From NCBI GenBank assembly GCA_037042185.1, contig JAXQJY010000031.1:1736001-1800000 (forward strand): a stretch of DNA of 64,000 bases, in the 5' to 3' direction. How positions within the stretch are numbered: the first letter of the stretch is position 1; every line of letters starts with the position of its first letter. A program made the translations under genes and the position numbers. This DNA is from Sordariomycetes sp. S80-01Y (taxonomy: Eukaryota; Ascomycota; Sordariomycetes). Below are positions 20,642-31,480 of this stretch, piece by piece. A model generated the notes under the pieces. That model saw only the letters and a list, made by a program, of their open reading frames with translations. It had not been told where the DNA came from and did no database searches.

Positions 20642-21847
20642 ATGGGGGGCAGCATGGCTGGATCCGAGGCATCTAGCTGCTCAAACCTTACCGAGTTCAA
20701 CAACTTCATTGATTACATCGAGCTCCTCCGGAACGAGACAGATTTCCAACAGCAAAAAATCTTAGGATGCAAGAAGCAAATATGTTCTGCGTTGTGGGGA
20801 GTTGGAAACCCAGATATTTCTGGGATCGGGGTGAGACGCTTACCAGGTACTGTAGTAGAACCGCCGGTTACAGCAACTAACCGTGACCAGGCAACGACCG
20901 GGTTCTTTCTAGAGGTCATAATTGGGTTCGGACTTTCAGTTCTTATTCTAGCGACCAAGCAGTCGCAGCCCGGTCACGAAGCTTCTGACAGTTACGGAGA
21001 CCGACTGCGGAAGTATGCAGTCCTGGGTTTACAAACCTACTTCGACTGTGCCATCTACTTTTCGATCGCCATCGAGATCGCCGCTACTGTGATGCTGGCT
21101 AGAAAAGACTTCTCCGTTACTCAGCACGATTTCGGAGCATTGGATACACAGGTAGTCTTGGCGATCTCAGTGGTTTGCATGCTCCCACTGCTGCACCAGA
21201 TGGCTACGGCCAGGATTTCTACTGCAGAGGAGGCCACCCCGGGGAGGAAACGACCAGACTCATTTCTTATTCTTGTGGCGACGCTATTGTTCTTCTACCC
21301 GTTCATCTCCCAATGTATTCGTAATTGGGCACCGTCCCGTATAGGTAAGGGTCGTGGTGAAGGAGGAACCACGATCGTGACTAGGTCGGAATGGGTATTG
21401 GTCGAGGCTACCTGCTTCCCAGTTGCGCAGCCTCTATCTGAAGGAGAGCAACTTATCATTGCTGCTTTCGAGCTCTTGGGATCGCTTCTGATCATGCTCA
21501 CAGCAGGGTGGATAATCATCAAGGCAGTTCCCATCTCACGAGAGAAGGAAGAAGAAAGGGGCCTTTGGCGGCTCGGGCGACGCTCGTGGTACCATATCTT
21601 GGATCTTGGTGAGAAGATCTGGGGCGGGGAAACACTTCTATCGCAGGTAACGTTTATTGCATTGCCTCTAATGCTTGCGGTGCCGTTGTTATGGGGTATT
21701 GTTAGGCTTCGACAAGCCCAATCTCAGCTCGCAGAGACAACAGAAGCCTCCTACATCGGTGACGAATGGGGCTTCGGGCAAGTGGTGTCAATCGTCATTT
21801 TTGCTCCTGTGTTTGTGGAAGTTGGTCACCTATTTCTGGATAGCTGA
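20642..21847 (+). CDS. Seven-helix membrane protein of a fungal family of unknown function
   Basis: The frame is open for 401 codons, but 20831-20890 looks like a 60-base intron without stops (GTGAGA donor, CTAAC branch, GACCAG acceptor). Removing it gives 381 residues and restores NPDISGIG followed directly by the first helix. The N-terminus is probably extracellular, with three Cys and an NLT glycosylation site; ICSALWGVGNPDISGIG looks like a conserved family motif. Helices: GFFLEVIIGFGLSVLILA, YFDCAIYFSIAIEIAATVML, VVLAISVVCMLPLL, SFLILVATLLFFYPFI, FELLGSLLIMLTAGWIII, VTFIALPLMLAVPLLWGIV and FGQVVSIVIFAPVFVEVGHL. No GPCR signature motif is seen, and the function is unknown. Confidence 0.72.
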   Translation: MGGSMAGSEASSCSNLTEFNNFIDYIELLRNETDFQQQKILGCKKQICSALWGVGNPDISGIGVRRLPGTVVEPPVTATNRDQATTGFFLEVIIGFGLSVLILATKQSQPGHEASDSYGDRLRKYAVLGLQTYFDCAIYFSIAIEIAATVMLARKDFSVTQHDFGALDTQVVLAISVVCMLPLLHQMATARISTAEEATPGRKRPDSFLILVATLLFFYPFISQCIRNWAPSRIGKGRGEGGTTIVTRSEWVLVEATCFPVAQPLSEGEQLIIAAFELLGSLLIMLTAGWIIIKAVPISREKEEERGLWRLGRRSWYHILDLGEKIWGGETLLSQVTFIALPLMLAVPLLWGIVRLRQAQSQLAETTEASYIGDEWGFGQVVSIVIFAPVFVEVGHLFLDS

Positions 21848-22473
21848 GTAGATAGCAAGCAGGCCTCCCATGGGCGCACCACTCTAACCTCATCGAAGAG
21901 CGAGTGCGGTTGGGTGAGGGAGGTAAGCCTCAGGCCAGAGTCAGCGAACGCGTTGTCAGGAACTCTATGAAAATATATAGAAGAGTTTTGAAACCTAGGC
22001 CTTGGAAAGAGGACTCGAGAAAGTGGCGCGAAACGCATTTACGATTATTGTGATCTCTTTGCCTTTCCGCACCCTCGCCCTCTCCTCGTGCCAACGAAGG
22101 CGAATGTTGCTAAGTAAGGCACGACATCCGGACCGACATGAACGAGTGAATTGAGGGCTTAGTCCAAAGGGATGATACCAAGAACATAATAGTGAATTGT
22201 TGAAGTGTTGATGTCGGCAAGCATATGGTCGCTATCAATTCCAGCAGGAGTTGATTTGAGGAACGATGTCACGTGATCGATGATGCAGCCTCTGTTCTCG
22301 CCTGCGCGTCCGGAGCTGCCTGAGCTCCAACGTAGCTCCAAAGCCGCCCCGCCATCTCGAACCTAGTCAATCGAAACAACGCCTATACCTACACTTCTTC
22401 TGCTCCGACCCTCTGGATTTGATCTTTCGGAATCCAGCAACTAGTAGACGAGAACAGCTCCCACCTCGACAGA
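21848..22473. other. Intergenic stretch upstream of proteasome beta-1
   Basis: 626 bases with the 3' end of the seven-helix gene and the proteasome promoter. I did not find a classical proteasome control element (GGTGGCAAA) by eye. Confidence 0.4.
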
Positions 22474-23409
22474 ATGGAGTTCGGCCACACAGGCCAGCTG
22501 AACGCCGGCAAGTTGGAGTGCTCGTCGAGGTCATGACGCTGGGACTAACCTGCTGGTAGATGGCATCCACATGGATATGCAGGCTTTGAAGGCGGGCGAG
22601 GTTGAGTAAGTTGTCTGAAATCATGTTGCGCAAGACAATAAGCTAACTGATGGCATAGTTTGGGAACTACGATGTTTGTACCCCCCACCCCTCCTACCGA
22701 ACTACCCTAACGGCCTCGCAGCATGGCAGCAACATTCAAGGATGGTGTTATCCTTGGTGCTGATTCACGAACTACGACCGGACCGATCATCGCCAACCGA
22801 GTAACAGATAAGTTGACGATGGTGGACGACATGATCTGGTGCTGCCGCTCGGGTTCAGCAGCCGACACCCAAGCCGTAGCCGACATTGTAGGCCGTCACT
22901 TGAAACAACAGGCCGTCTATCGCGGACAGCCGCCCTCTACAGCTGATGCGGCTGCCATTTTCAGTCAGATCTGCTACCAGAACAAGGACATGCTATCGTA
23001 GGTCCAACCTGTCACAGCGCGACACAAAGACTGAAGCAGCTAACAACCTCACAGAGCAGGTCTCATTGTCGGCGGGTGGCACCCCCAATTTGGAGGCGAG
23101 GTCTACCAGATTCCCCTCGGTGGCTCCCTCCACAAGCAGGACTTCTGCGTGAGCGGCTCCGGTTCGACATACGTACAGGCCATGTCGCAGAAGAACTACC
23201 GCGAGGGCATGGAGGAGAAGGACGCGATTCAGTTTGTCAAGGATGTGGTGCGCGAGGCGATCCGTTTCGACGGCAGCTCTGGTGGCGTGATTCGCATTGC
23301 GGTCCTCACGAAGCGAGGAGTGGAGCGGTATCTGTTTACGCCAGATGATGAGTACGCTGCGCCAACGACCAAGGAGCCACGGGTTGCTGTTAGTCTTGTT
23401 GGATACTAG
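22474..23409 (+). CDS. PRE3: 20S proteasome subunit beta-1 (caspase-like; Pre3/PSMB6)
   Basis: Five exons give 241 residues: 22474-22507, 22560-22605, 22659-22673, 22722-22997 and 23055-23409. The first intron begins with GC (GCAAGT) rather than GT; no GT donor nearby keeps the frame. The third exon has only 15 bases. The propeptide ends GEVDLG and the mature chain starts at Thr30 (GTTIM), the catalytic nucleophile freed by autocleavage. Other family motifs are KDGVILGADSRTTTG, ANRVTDKL, CCRSGSAADTQAVAD, GWHPQFGGEVYQIPLGGS, REGMEEKDA and DGSSGGVIR. It forms part of the inner beta ring and cuts after acidic residues. Confidence 0.9.
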
Positions 23410-25093
23410 AAGGGTTTTAGGCCCCAAGAGGACGCTCTGAGTGGCGGCAAGGAAATGTACATTGCTAAACGAATAGCTGAGACGTCAAGAGACCACGATG
23501 ATCTATAGGCGCCCCTGGTTCGGTGAAGAGGTCAACGGCCCGATCCGATGCCACCGTGTTTGATACTCAGCATCCTTTTGTTCAGCCTGACCGCTAGAAG
23601 GCTTATCAGGGCCATCCATGAAAAAGGGGCGAATTACGGTGAGGGACAGCGCAGAAAGGCAATGACGCGAGGAGCGATAAGGGATGCGGGCGCGCCCACG
23701 TGGGCAGGGGCTTGGCCGGGTATGGCGATGGGATGCCGCAATCGGTCAATTCCTTTTGGCAAAGCCATCAACGGTACGTGGATAGGATAAATAAGGCTCA
23801 AAATCCGGATTCCTCGTTGCTTGAGAACCTGTCTTGATCTGTTCCCTCTCTTTTCCCCCAATCTCCCTTTCCAGTCGGCCATTCGGTGCATTTTGAGAGA
23901 AGAGTCGTCGCCACTGACTCGCCATCGAGTCCCCCACAAAGAGGGGAACGACTCCGATTGCGCGCCGGACCCGAGCCGTCGAATTGTCGGGATCGCATTC
24001 ATCACAATCTCGAAACGGGCCAGGGAAAGGAGTGTAGAGTGAAGGCTGTGCTCGGGCGCATCGGTCTGGGTTGCATCTAGACTCGGGTATCGACCCGCTG
24101 GGCTTGGCTTGGAGGCCGAGTTCCATCACGGCGGCATTGAAGCCTGGGTCCTCGACCCGAGTCCTCGAGAGCGCTGGGAGCTTCGAGGTTGGCGATACGG
24201 CGCGTACACAGACAGGCCGATCTCGAACAGAGCGAGCCAGGGGTTAAGAAGCTTCGTCCGAGTGTTGCAGGCACATCTCTGATGCTATCTGTGAGTAAGC
24301 GCTTCTACTGAGAGTCTGCATGCTTCCCCTTCCAACATGATTGATCCTCATGGCCAACTCCAAGCTGCGAGTGTAGCTCATCCCCCAGCGACAAGGATAA
24401 GGTCGAGCAGCTGCCCAATGCTGAAAGAGATGACGTTGTCGCATTGGGCGCATCACGAATGGCGCCAGGTGCGCCAGATGCGCCACCGACGTCTTTCTCT
24501 CCTGCTGCTCGTCAACGGCCACAAGCCATGGCAAAAGCAAGAGGCAATTCAAACAAGACCCTGAATTACGGCGAGGCCGACGTCCAGGATCCACAGACGC
24601 GAACTCTCCCGAGTCGTCGACAAGTTCCGGCAGCGCCTCCTTGTTAGTGCCAGAGCCTAGTGGTGGTGTGGAGGCCCGACTACCTTAGCTAGGGGCCGGA
24701 GTGGGAGTGGCAGCAACTGGCATCACCGTCTTTTCCCCCTCCGAGTCTTCCCTCATCCACCTTCAACCTACAACAAAACAAGCACTACCACACCCGTCCT
24801 CAGCTCGTCTGCTCTGCATCTCGTTGCGCGTCAGCTTTCCTGACGTCGATTCTGTTTCTGTTCAGCTCCTGCATTGTTTGCGTTCGCCTTTGTTTGATCT
24901 CGCTTCTCCGCCTCGGCCATTACGTCTTTTCCGGGCCACCTCCCCCTCCACCCCTCCTCCCGGCCACCATCATAACAGCATCACGAACGCCATCTCGAGA
25001 CTCCTTAGCGCTTGCGCACGACCTAATCGGCTAATCAATTTCTTTCGACTTCTTCAGCGCCTCGCTTGATCTCTCAGTATCGTATACGATGAT
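23410..25093. other. Intergenic stretch and long leader of the Pho80-type cyclin gene
   Basis: 1.7 kb without a convincing gene. The last 400 bases are T/C-rich on the coding strand, suggesting a long 5' leader. Confidence 0.4.
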
Positions 25094-26537
25094 ATGGCAG
25101 CTGTAATCGGCGACTACATTCCTGAACCCTCGCGCTTCCACGCCATGATCGCGAACCCGCCACTGCAGCATCACCACCATCCTCACTCACATTCTGCACA
25201 CGACGCATCGCCCTACCGCGCGCCGTCGCGCCCGCGCAACACCTCGTCGGCCTCGACTCCACGACCCAACCGGTCCTCGTCTGCTGCGGCTGCGGCAGCC
25301 CCCGTGTCAGGGATTGAGACCAAACAGACGCCAGCCTTGTCCAAGGACTCAACAAAAGAGCCTTGTGACACAGCGGCCTCGCGGATCCCCTCTCCGCCGC
25401 CTTCCTCCTCCCCCGCAGCCAACACTTCCGACGATGCGCATATCGACTCCAGAGACATGACAACCACCATCGCACCCCAACATGCACCCGCTGCGTCCCA
25501 ACCAACACAACAGCCCTCGCCCTCCTCCGACTTCTCAATACCGTCATCCGTTCCCGCCACCGCCCCCCCACGAGAGACAGTGATACATGTCAGGGACCTC
25601 GCACACGTCAAAGATCTCGCAGCTTCCGACCTGTTAGCAAGCCCGAGCGATGCGCCCAACCAACAAGTGAAATATGACATCAGCGCCATGCCGACATACG
25701 ATGTTATCGAGATGGTGGCGGCGCTTTTGACAAAGATCACTTCTACCAACGACCTCCAGCACGATGCCATGCAGCGCAACGTCACGCATCAGCAACAAGC
25801 GAACCAGTCTTCTGATAGCCCTGGCGGGAGCATCAATCCCATGACACATTCCGTTTTGGCATTTCACGGGAAGAACGTCCCTGCCATCACCATATCGAGC
25901 TACTTATCCCGCATACACAAGTACTGCCCCACTACCTTTGAGGTGTTCTTGAGTCTGTTGGTCTTTTTCGATCGCATGACAGAGCGCGTTAACGACCTCG
26001 TCACGAAGTCCGAGGAAGCGCGAAAATCTGTGCGTTCAGAAACGCCAGGTCAGGACACGGCCATGCGTGACAGGACGGCCGAACCAGACGAGAGCGACTC
26101 CGACCTCGCGGATGACGACGACGACGACACGTCTGAAGAGTCGCGCGGGGTGATCACGGTGCCCAGCCCCGAGCTGACCACTGCGAACGGGCCGTCGACA
26201 TATTTTGTCGTGGACAGCTTCAACATCCATCGGCTTATCATAGCAGGTGTAACGGCAGCGAGTAAATTCTTCTCTGATGTTTTCTATACGAATTCGCGGT
26301 ATGCCAAGGTCAGTCTCTCCCCCATAGAACCCCCTGTCTGTTCTCCCCATTCGCAGAATCGACATGCTGACTTTGACATCACAGGTCGGCGGCCTTCCCC
26401 TTGCTGAGCTGAACCATCTCGAACTGCAGTTCTTGATTTTGAACGACTTCCGATTGAGCATCCCGGTGGAAGAGTTGGAGGCTTACGCTACGATGTTGGT
26501 AGAGTTTTATGCGCGCGAGGTGGTTTCGCAGGGCTGA
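25094..26537 (+). CDS. Pho80-type cyclin (PREG-like regulator of the Pho85 kinase)
   Basis: Exons 25094-26308 and 26385-26537 give 455 residues; the 76-base intron lies between codons (YAKV/GGLP). The first 180 residues are low-complexity Ser/Pro/Ala/Gln with a His run. The Pho80-type cyclin fold follows: YDVIEMVAALLTKIT, FHGKNVPAITISSYLSRIHKYC, EVFLSLLVFFDRM, then after an acidic insert (six Asp in a row) FNIHRLIIAGVTAASKFFSD, YAKVGGLPLAELNHLELQFL and LNDFRLSIPVEELEAY. Such cyclins partner Pho85-like kinases; PREG of Neurospora restrains the phosphate-starvation response. A Pcl7-type glycogen role is also possible. An alternative acceptor (TCGCAG) lies upstream but would break the conserved KVGGL join. 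Confidence 0.85.
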
Positions 26538-27676
26538 ACCCCGGTCGAGCGCAGCGAGACAAGACTCGTCTCGCGTCAAACAAGATGTCGAGAGACACTT
26601 AGAGGCAGACATGTTTCTGCAGAGAACGCCACCCAATCTCCAGCCATGCAGCGCACGGCTGAGACGGGCATTTAGGAGAGACGTGTATGACTTTGGAGTT
26701 GAAAGCACTTCAAGTCGCACTTCCAGGAGCGGCTGAGCAGCGGGCCCAGACAGGGCCAGAATAGATAAGAGGTAATACATACTGCTCAGGGCAGGGTCGG
26801 TACCCTCGAACCTGACGGAGCACGAGAACTGAGCTCTGATGCGGATACGGGCCTATGATGGAAGATAGGCGGGGTTTCATGAGGCGTTGGCTGGGCTGGC
26901 ACGGCACGGTAGAAAGAACTGCTTTGGAAGGTACTTTATGACGTGAATAGAATTGACGATATTTTCTGCATCGAAGCGTGGGGTTATCACCACTGGCCCG
27001 TTTTGATGATGAAGAGGAGAGCACCAGCTTGTCTTCAGGGGTAGCCGCAACAGCTATTTTGGACTGACGAACCTACCACGGAGTAACACAATCGACTGGA
27101 TCGACCAAATAAGTAAAGCCTCTAGGAATGGGGGATTGGGTACTGCTCAGCTAGCACAGAGGTCGAGACACTGAGACGGGCCTGGCGCGGCGTGTTGACA
27201 CTTTTCGAACTCAGGGGCTGAGACCGGCGAAGGCACATTCGCAGACACCCGCATCAACGCCCGCCCTCATATTCGACATGGCCTTGCAGAGCCGAGCTGG
27301 GGTTCTATAGTGGAAGGCAGAAAATACGCTCGCATGCGGGGAAGGGCTACCTGTACGTGCTGTAAAGCAGTCGGGTTGGTGGTGTGGTGTTGTGTTTCGA
27401 CCGTTCGCGTGGATGCATTTACCAGACCAGGACTTTTTGCACGGGTCACGCGTGGGAGTATAGCACGGCAATTGGATAAGGCGCCAGCAGCGCTGCAACC
27501 CCTGAGTTTACAGCAACTAGAGCGGTTATCTTTCACGTCGCTTCTGGCTTCTCACCTTGGCACATCTCACCTTCACCCCATCACCGCAACGCAAGCTCTA
27601 CCAAAAACCCACCAGAGCAATAGAATCCCAAAGAGCAAAGTCCGCTCATCAAGTCCCATCTTCGAACACAAAAAGA
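26538..27676. other. Intergenic stretch
   Basis: 1.1 kb between the cyclin gene and the small secreted protein. The last 150 bases are A/C-rich leader-like sequence. No supportable gene. Confidence 0.4.
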
Positions 27677-28111
27677 ATGAAGGCAAACCCCCCCTTATCT
27701 CACTTCATTCCCTCCCCATCGCAGCGCACACCCACTGACTCCCCAGCGCAACAGCTCCTCGCCCTCGCCGTCCTCGCAACGTCCACCGCCGCGCTTCCCA
27801 CCTCCATGGCGGCGGCAGGGCCCACGTCGGTGCCCTTTCTTCCAAGCGACTTCTTCCTCCCTGGGGAGAGCTCGACGCGTGAGTACCTGCCCAGCTGCCT
27901 GGCCGAGGCTGGGGTCTGCTCCGCCGCCACGACGACGAACCTCTACGCGCCGCCTCCGCCGCCGGCTGCAACGGAGGACGGCGACGCCAAAACCAGGGAG
28001 GGTAGGATTGGGACTGGGATGACTTCGGCTGGGTGGGATATTGAGGTGAGCGAGGTGTGGCTTTCGTTTAGGGTCGGTGTGAAGACTAGGGGGTGGGATG
28101 AGCGGCACTGA
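27677..28111 (+). CDS. Small secreted protein, probable GC-AG intron after codon 2
   Basis: The frame from this ATG is open for 144 residues, but its start does not look like a protein until residue 27. If 27683-27754 is removed as a 72-base intron (donor AAG/GCAAAC, branch CTGAC, acceptor CAACAG) the frame is kept and the product begins MKLLALAVLATSTAALP, a classic fungal signal peptide. The 120-residue result has a mature part with PFLPSDFFLPGES, two Cys (LPSCLAEAGVCS), a Pro run and a Trp-containing end (GWDIEVSEVWLSF). There is no GT donor in the interval. I do not recognise the family. Confidence 0.45.
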   Translation: MKANPPLSHFIPSPSQRTPTDSPAQQLLALAVLATSTAALPTSMAAAGPTSVPFLPSDFFLPGESSTREYLPSCLAEAGVCSAATTTNLYAPPPPPAATEDGDAKTREGRIGTGMTSAGWDIEVSEVWLSFRVGVKTRGWDERH

Positions 28112-28442
28112 GGGCCTTGGGCACTGGACTGCAGTTCGTGGAATAAGGAACGAAGTTCGGCAGAATCAAGTGAATTTCCCTTGGTTAGGACGGCAGGCGA
28201 AGTGACAATCCTACTCTGGAGCTGGACACGGCTAGTGTGGCCCGACTAGCTTGCAATTTACAAGCAAGGCGTTGCCTACCCCTTAGAGCACACACTCACA
28301 ATGATGAACCAAGCAGCAACACTTGCGAAGTGATTCATGCCCGAAAGCTCGTAATAAGACGTTAAAAACATACTGCACATACTCATCGCCCCATTACCCC
28401 CCTTTCTCGTGAAATACTCTGCATACGGAGGGCAGCCCGGCC
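28112..28442. other. Convergent intergenic stretch
   Basis: 331 bases between convergent genes; I see nothing beyond 3' ends. Confidence 0.4.
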
Positions 28443-30419
28443 CTAGGACCACAGCTCCAGCCTCGTGACCATCGGACCCCATTGTGGTAACTTCTTCCTA
28501 CTCTCCGGTACGGCAACATCTGAACTAGTCACCTTGATATACAGACCCTCCACATCCGCCGGCTCGACCTCTTCATCATCACTTCCACACACCATGAACT
28601 GCAACGTTTCTGCTAGAAATGGTTTGACGAAATGCGGGTCCAGATTTGGCACGTCTCCTACAGCAATCATCTTCGTCAGCGCAGATGTCAGCGGTAGAGC
28701 ACCTGAAATCTTGGACTGAGAGCCGGTCATGCGATTCATGGCGAAGATGTCGACGGAGCCGATCTGATTGGGAGAAGTATCCCAGTGCTTGCAGTCGGGC
28801 GGTGCCTGACCGATGAAGAAGTGAATCGAAAACGTTCCGTCTAGGGCTTCAACGTTGGTGTGTACATTGGCGATCCATTCTGTGTACCGTCCAGATTTGA
28901 TGACGGAGTGGATGGGAGGGCTTTTGGCGCTGGCGTGAAGATTGGGTCTCGCCGTCTTGAGACCGAAGAAGTTCCCCGTGGCGTCTCTAACTTCATGAGG
29001 GTGTAGGACCGGAGATTCGTCAGACTCTTTGAGAGAGATAGCACTCGAGGCGCCGTACCAGAATCGTATCTTCTCGCTAAGGACCCCCTGGAGGTTCTGG
29101 CCGTTGGCCATTGCTGGGTCGGTATCGGCGTAGGTGTAACCAAAGATTCTGGTATCTCTCGCCATATCTGAAGTCCAGAACTGCCCATCTTCGGAAATAT
29201 AGAAAGGCGTCAAGGGAGTGTTTGAATTCTGAATATCCCCCTTGACGGTGTTGTAGCTTGTCTCGCCAGCTGCCATGGGCGACATCCATGACGTAGGGTT
29301 GAGAGTTTGCCACATAGAAATGAATCGATCAGTAGATACATGGTGAATGAAGAAAAGCGGATCAAATGAAGATAAGGGAACGTAAGTCATATGGCCCCTT
29401 AGACCGCCGTAAATATGGATAATGTCGTGAATAGCTTCGATGGAGTCCCATGACGACTGGTTTTGCGAGACGGCCCAGGCCTTGTTGCCGAAAGAATTGA
29501 AATCCTTGTAGCTTGAGAAGAGGATAAAAAGCCTCTGCTGAATCTCTGGGAGCTTCATTAGAAGAGCTTCGTTGACCCGTTGGTTCATGGAAGGAGGTGC
29601 CGCAAGGCTGATGTTAGTGGCTGGCGCTCGCTTCGTCTCCCCCCATTCCTTCAGCGGGCTCCAAATAAAGGCATCCTCTTCAACAGGGTTGAAAGGGTAG
29701 GAGTAGAGCGGATTTCGGATCACCTGATAACCTCGTGGTCCATACTGCTTAAGCGTTGGGAAAGAGAAGACGTCGGGAAAATGCGTCTGGCCATAGGGCG
29801 GAGGAACAGCCCAGTCCCAGTAGGGTAAACGAATATCTGATGCGGCTCTCTGGTATAGCTCTCGCTCGGTACGGTCGAAGAACATGCCAGCGATGAAGCT
29901 CGCCAGCCGGTATAACTCTTGCTACCAACATCAGACATGTTGTTCCTGTGCTGCGGTACAAGCTCACCTCAACGAGTGCTAGATACGGCCGATGCCATAT
30001 GGGGAACAGCACAGAGCTGTGCGTACAGTACCCCGACATATTGCCGCCAGGCGCTGGCTCAACCCCGTTCCAGGTCCTGAATGGGACACCATGGACCCCT
30101 ACTCCTGTCAGCTGCCAACCCTCGACCATTTCTCGTCTCACCTACCGGCAACTTGATACCACGAAAGCGGATCACTCTGATCGACCGACTGAAACATACT
30201 CAGCGCCAAGATGAAGAGATTCCACTTGTACGGATCATTGCGCATCTGGCGGATTTCGAGTCGATGGGGCACGCTGCCATTAGCGGCGAAAGGGAGACGG
30301 CCGACTATGATGCGCTCGCTGTCGGTGCGACGAGTGAGGCGTTCGATGTCGAGACCGAAGTCGTAGTTGGTGGCCAGAACAAGGCCTAGGGAGAGGCTCA
30401 TGAGAAGGAGTGGACGCAT
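28443..30419 (-). CDS. Secreted tyrosinase (binuclear copper monooxygenase)
   Basis: Three exons, 30419-30146, 30098-29968 and 29921-28443, give 627 residues; introns of 47 and 46 bases join in phase (WYQVAG/VHGVP and LALVE/QELY). A signal peptide (MRPLLLMSLSLGLVLA) indicates secretion. The CuA site has H94 (AGVHG), H118 (YCTHSS) and H127 (FPIWHRPYLALVEQ). The CuB site has H300 and H304 (AIHDIIHIYGG) and H328/H329 (DPLFFIHHVSTDRF). These oxidise phenols to quinones for melanin or phenolic detoxification. The C-terminal 250 residues form the cap/beta-barrel region usual in fungal tyrosinases. The start is the ATG at the signal peptide. Confidence 0.9.
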
Positions 30420-31480
30420 GTCGGTGTCACAGCCAAGGCAGTGCGGACTGGATGAGGGGCAGGTCGTACTAGATCGGTTCGGTCTGTGGTAGAGAGGATG
30501 GCTTTTCGGCTCTTTGTAGGTAGAAGAAGCCGCGACGGATAGACTCCTTTCTGGGATGTAGATAGCGGGAAACGATGAATGAAGAGGCTTCAAGATGGAG
30601 CCAGCGCTCAAGTATCCCCAGCAGCCTGAAGGACCAGCTGTGGTCGAACTCAGGTACGGATCAGGAGGAAAAGGGGGGACCAAAAGACGAACAAGAAGTG
30701 AATGGAGACGGTGAGGGAGTGAGACGATAGGAAGAGCAGACAACAAAACAGGTGGGTTTAGCAGATGTCGACACACTCTCTCGTCACTGTAGTATCTATC
30801 AGCTGAAAATCCGGTGCTGGTTGGTCTTGAGGCCTCTGACGAACGCCGTTAAACGAGAGGAAGGAGCGACAGGATCACGATTCCCTCAGATGTCTCTCAC
30901 TTGAGGTCTTGCTCAGCCTTCACCTCGGCTTCCAGGTTGAGGGAAGGGGCTGTCGGCCCAGCTGTCCACTGCCAGTGGCTGCATCGTTCCTCCCACTGTT
31001 GGACTGGCAACAAGGTAGATACCATGTCCAGCCTTTTATTGGGAACGACTCACCACTAAAGGCGCCCTCTCCAGATAACAGTCACCAGATGCTGGCCACA
31101 ATCCGGATCACGATGGAACCAGCGAGGCCAGCGGCACAGAAGAGCGTAGACATTCGTCGCTAATGGTCCCAGCTGGGCTCTTCTCCTGGGGGCTCGGTCT
31201 CGGCGCTTCGCCTGTGCAACTGCTACACGTCTTGCCAAGGTTACGCAGCCCAGGCACTGTTGCGGGAGCACGCATGCGGTCCGGTGATGTGTGGAGGCCG
31301 GGTTGATTCAGACGTCCACCGTTGGAGGTGATAAAATGTGGGCATGGTGCGTGCCGTAGAGGGAAACTCATATGTCTTGTTGTCGTTCATGGTATCAACA
31401 GTAAAATACACCGCCACTCACACCCCTCTTTCTCCAACCCATGCTAGAAACAATGAAATCGGCGCGCAATGCTACTCTCC
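30420..31480. other. Intergenic stretch: tyrosinase promoter and Rpa135 3' end
   Basis: 1.06 kb. The 212-codon frame that continues upstream of the tyrosinase start is leader, not coding. No other gene seen. Confidence 0.4.
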
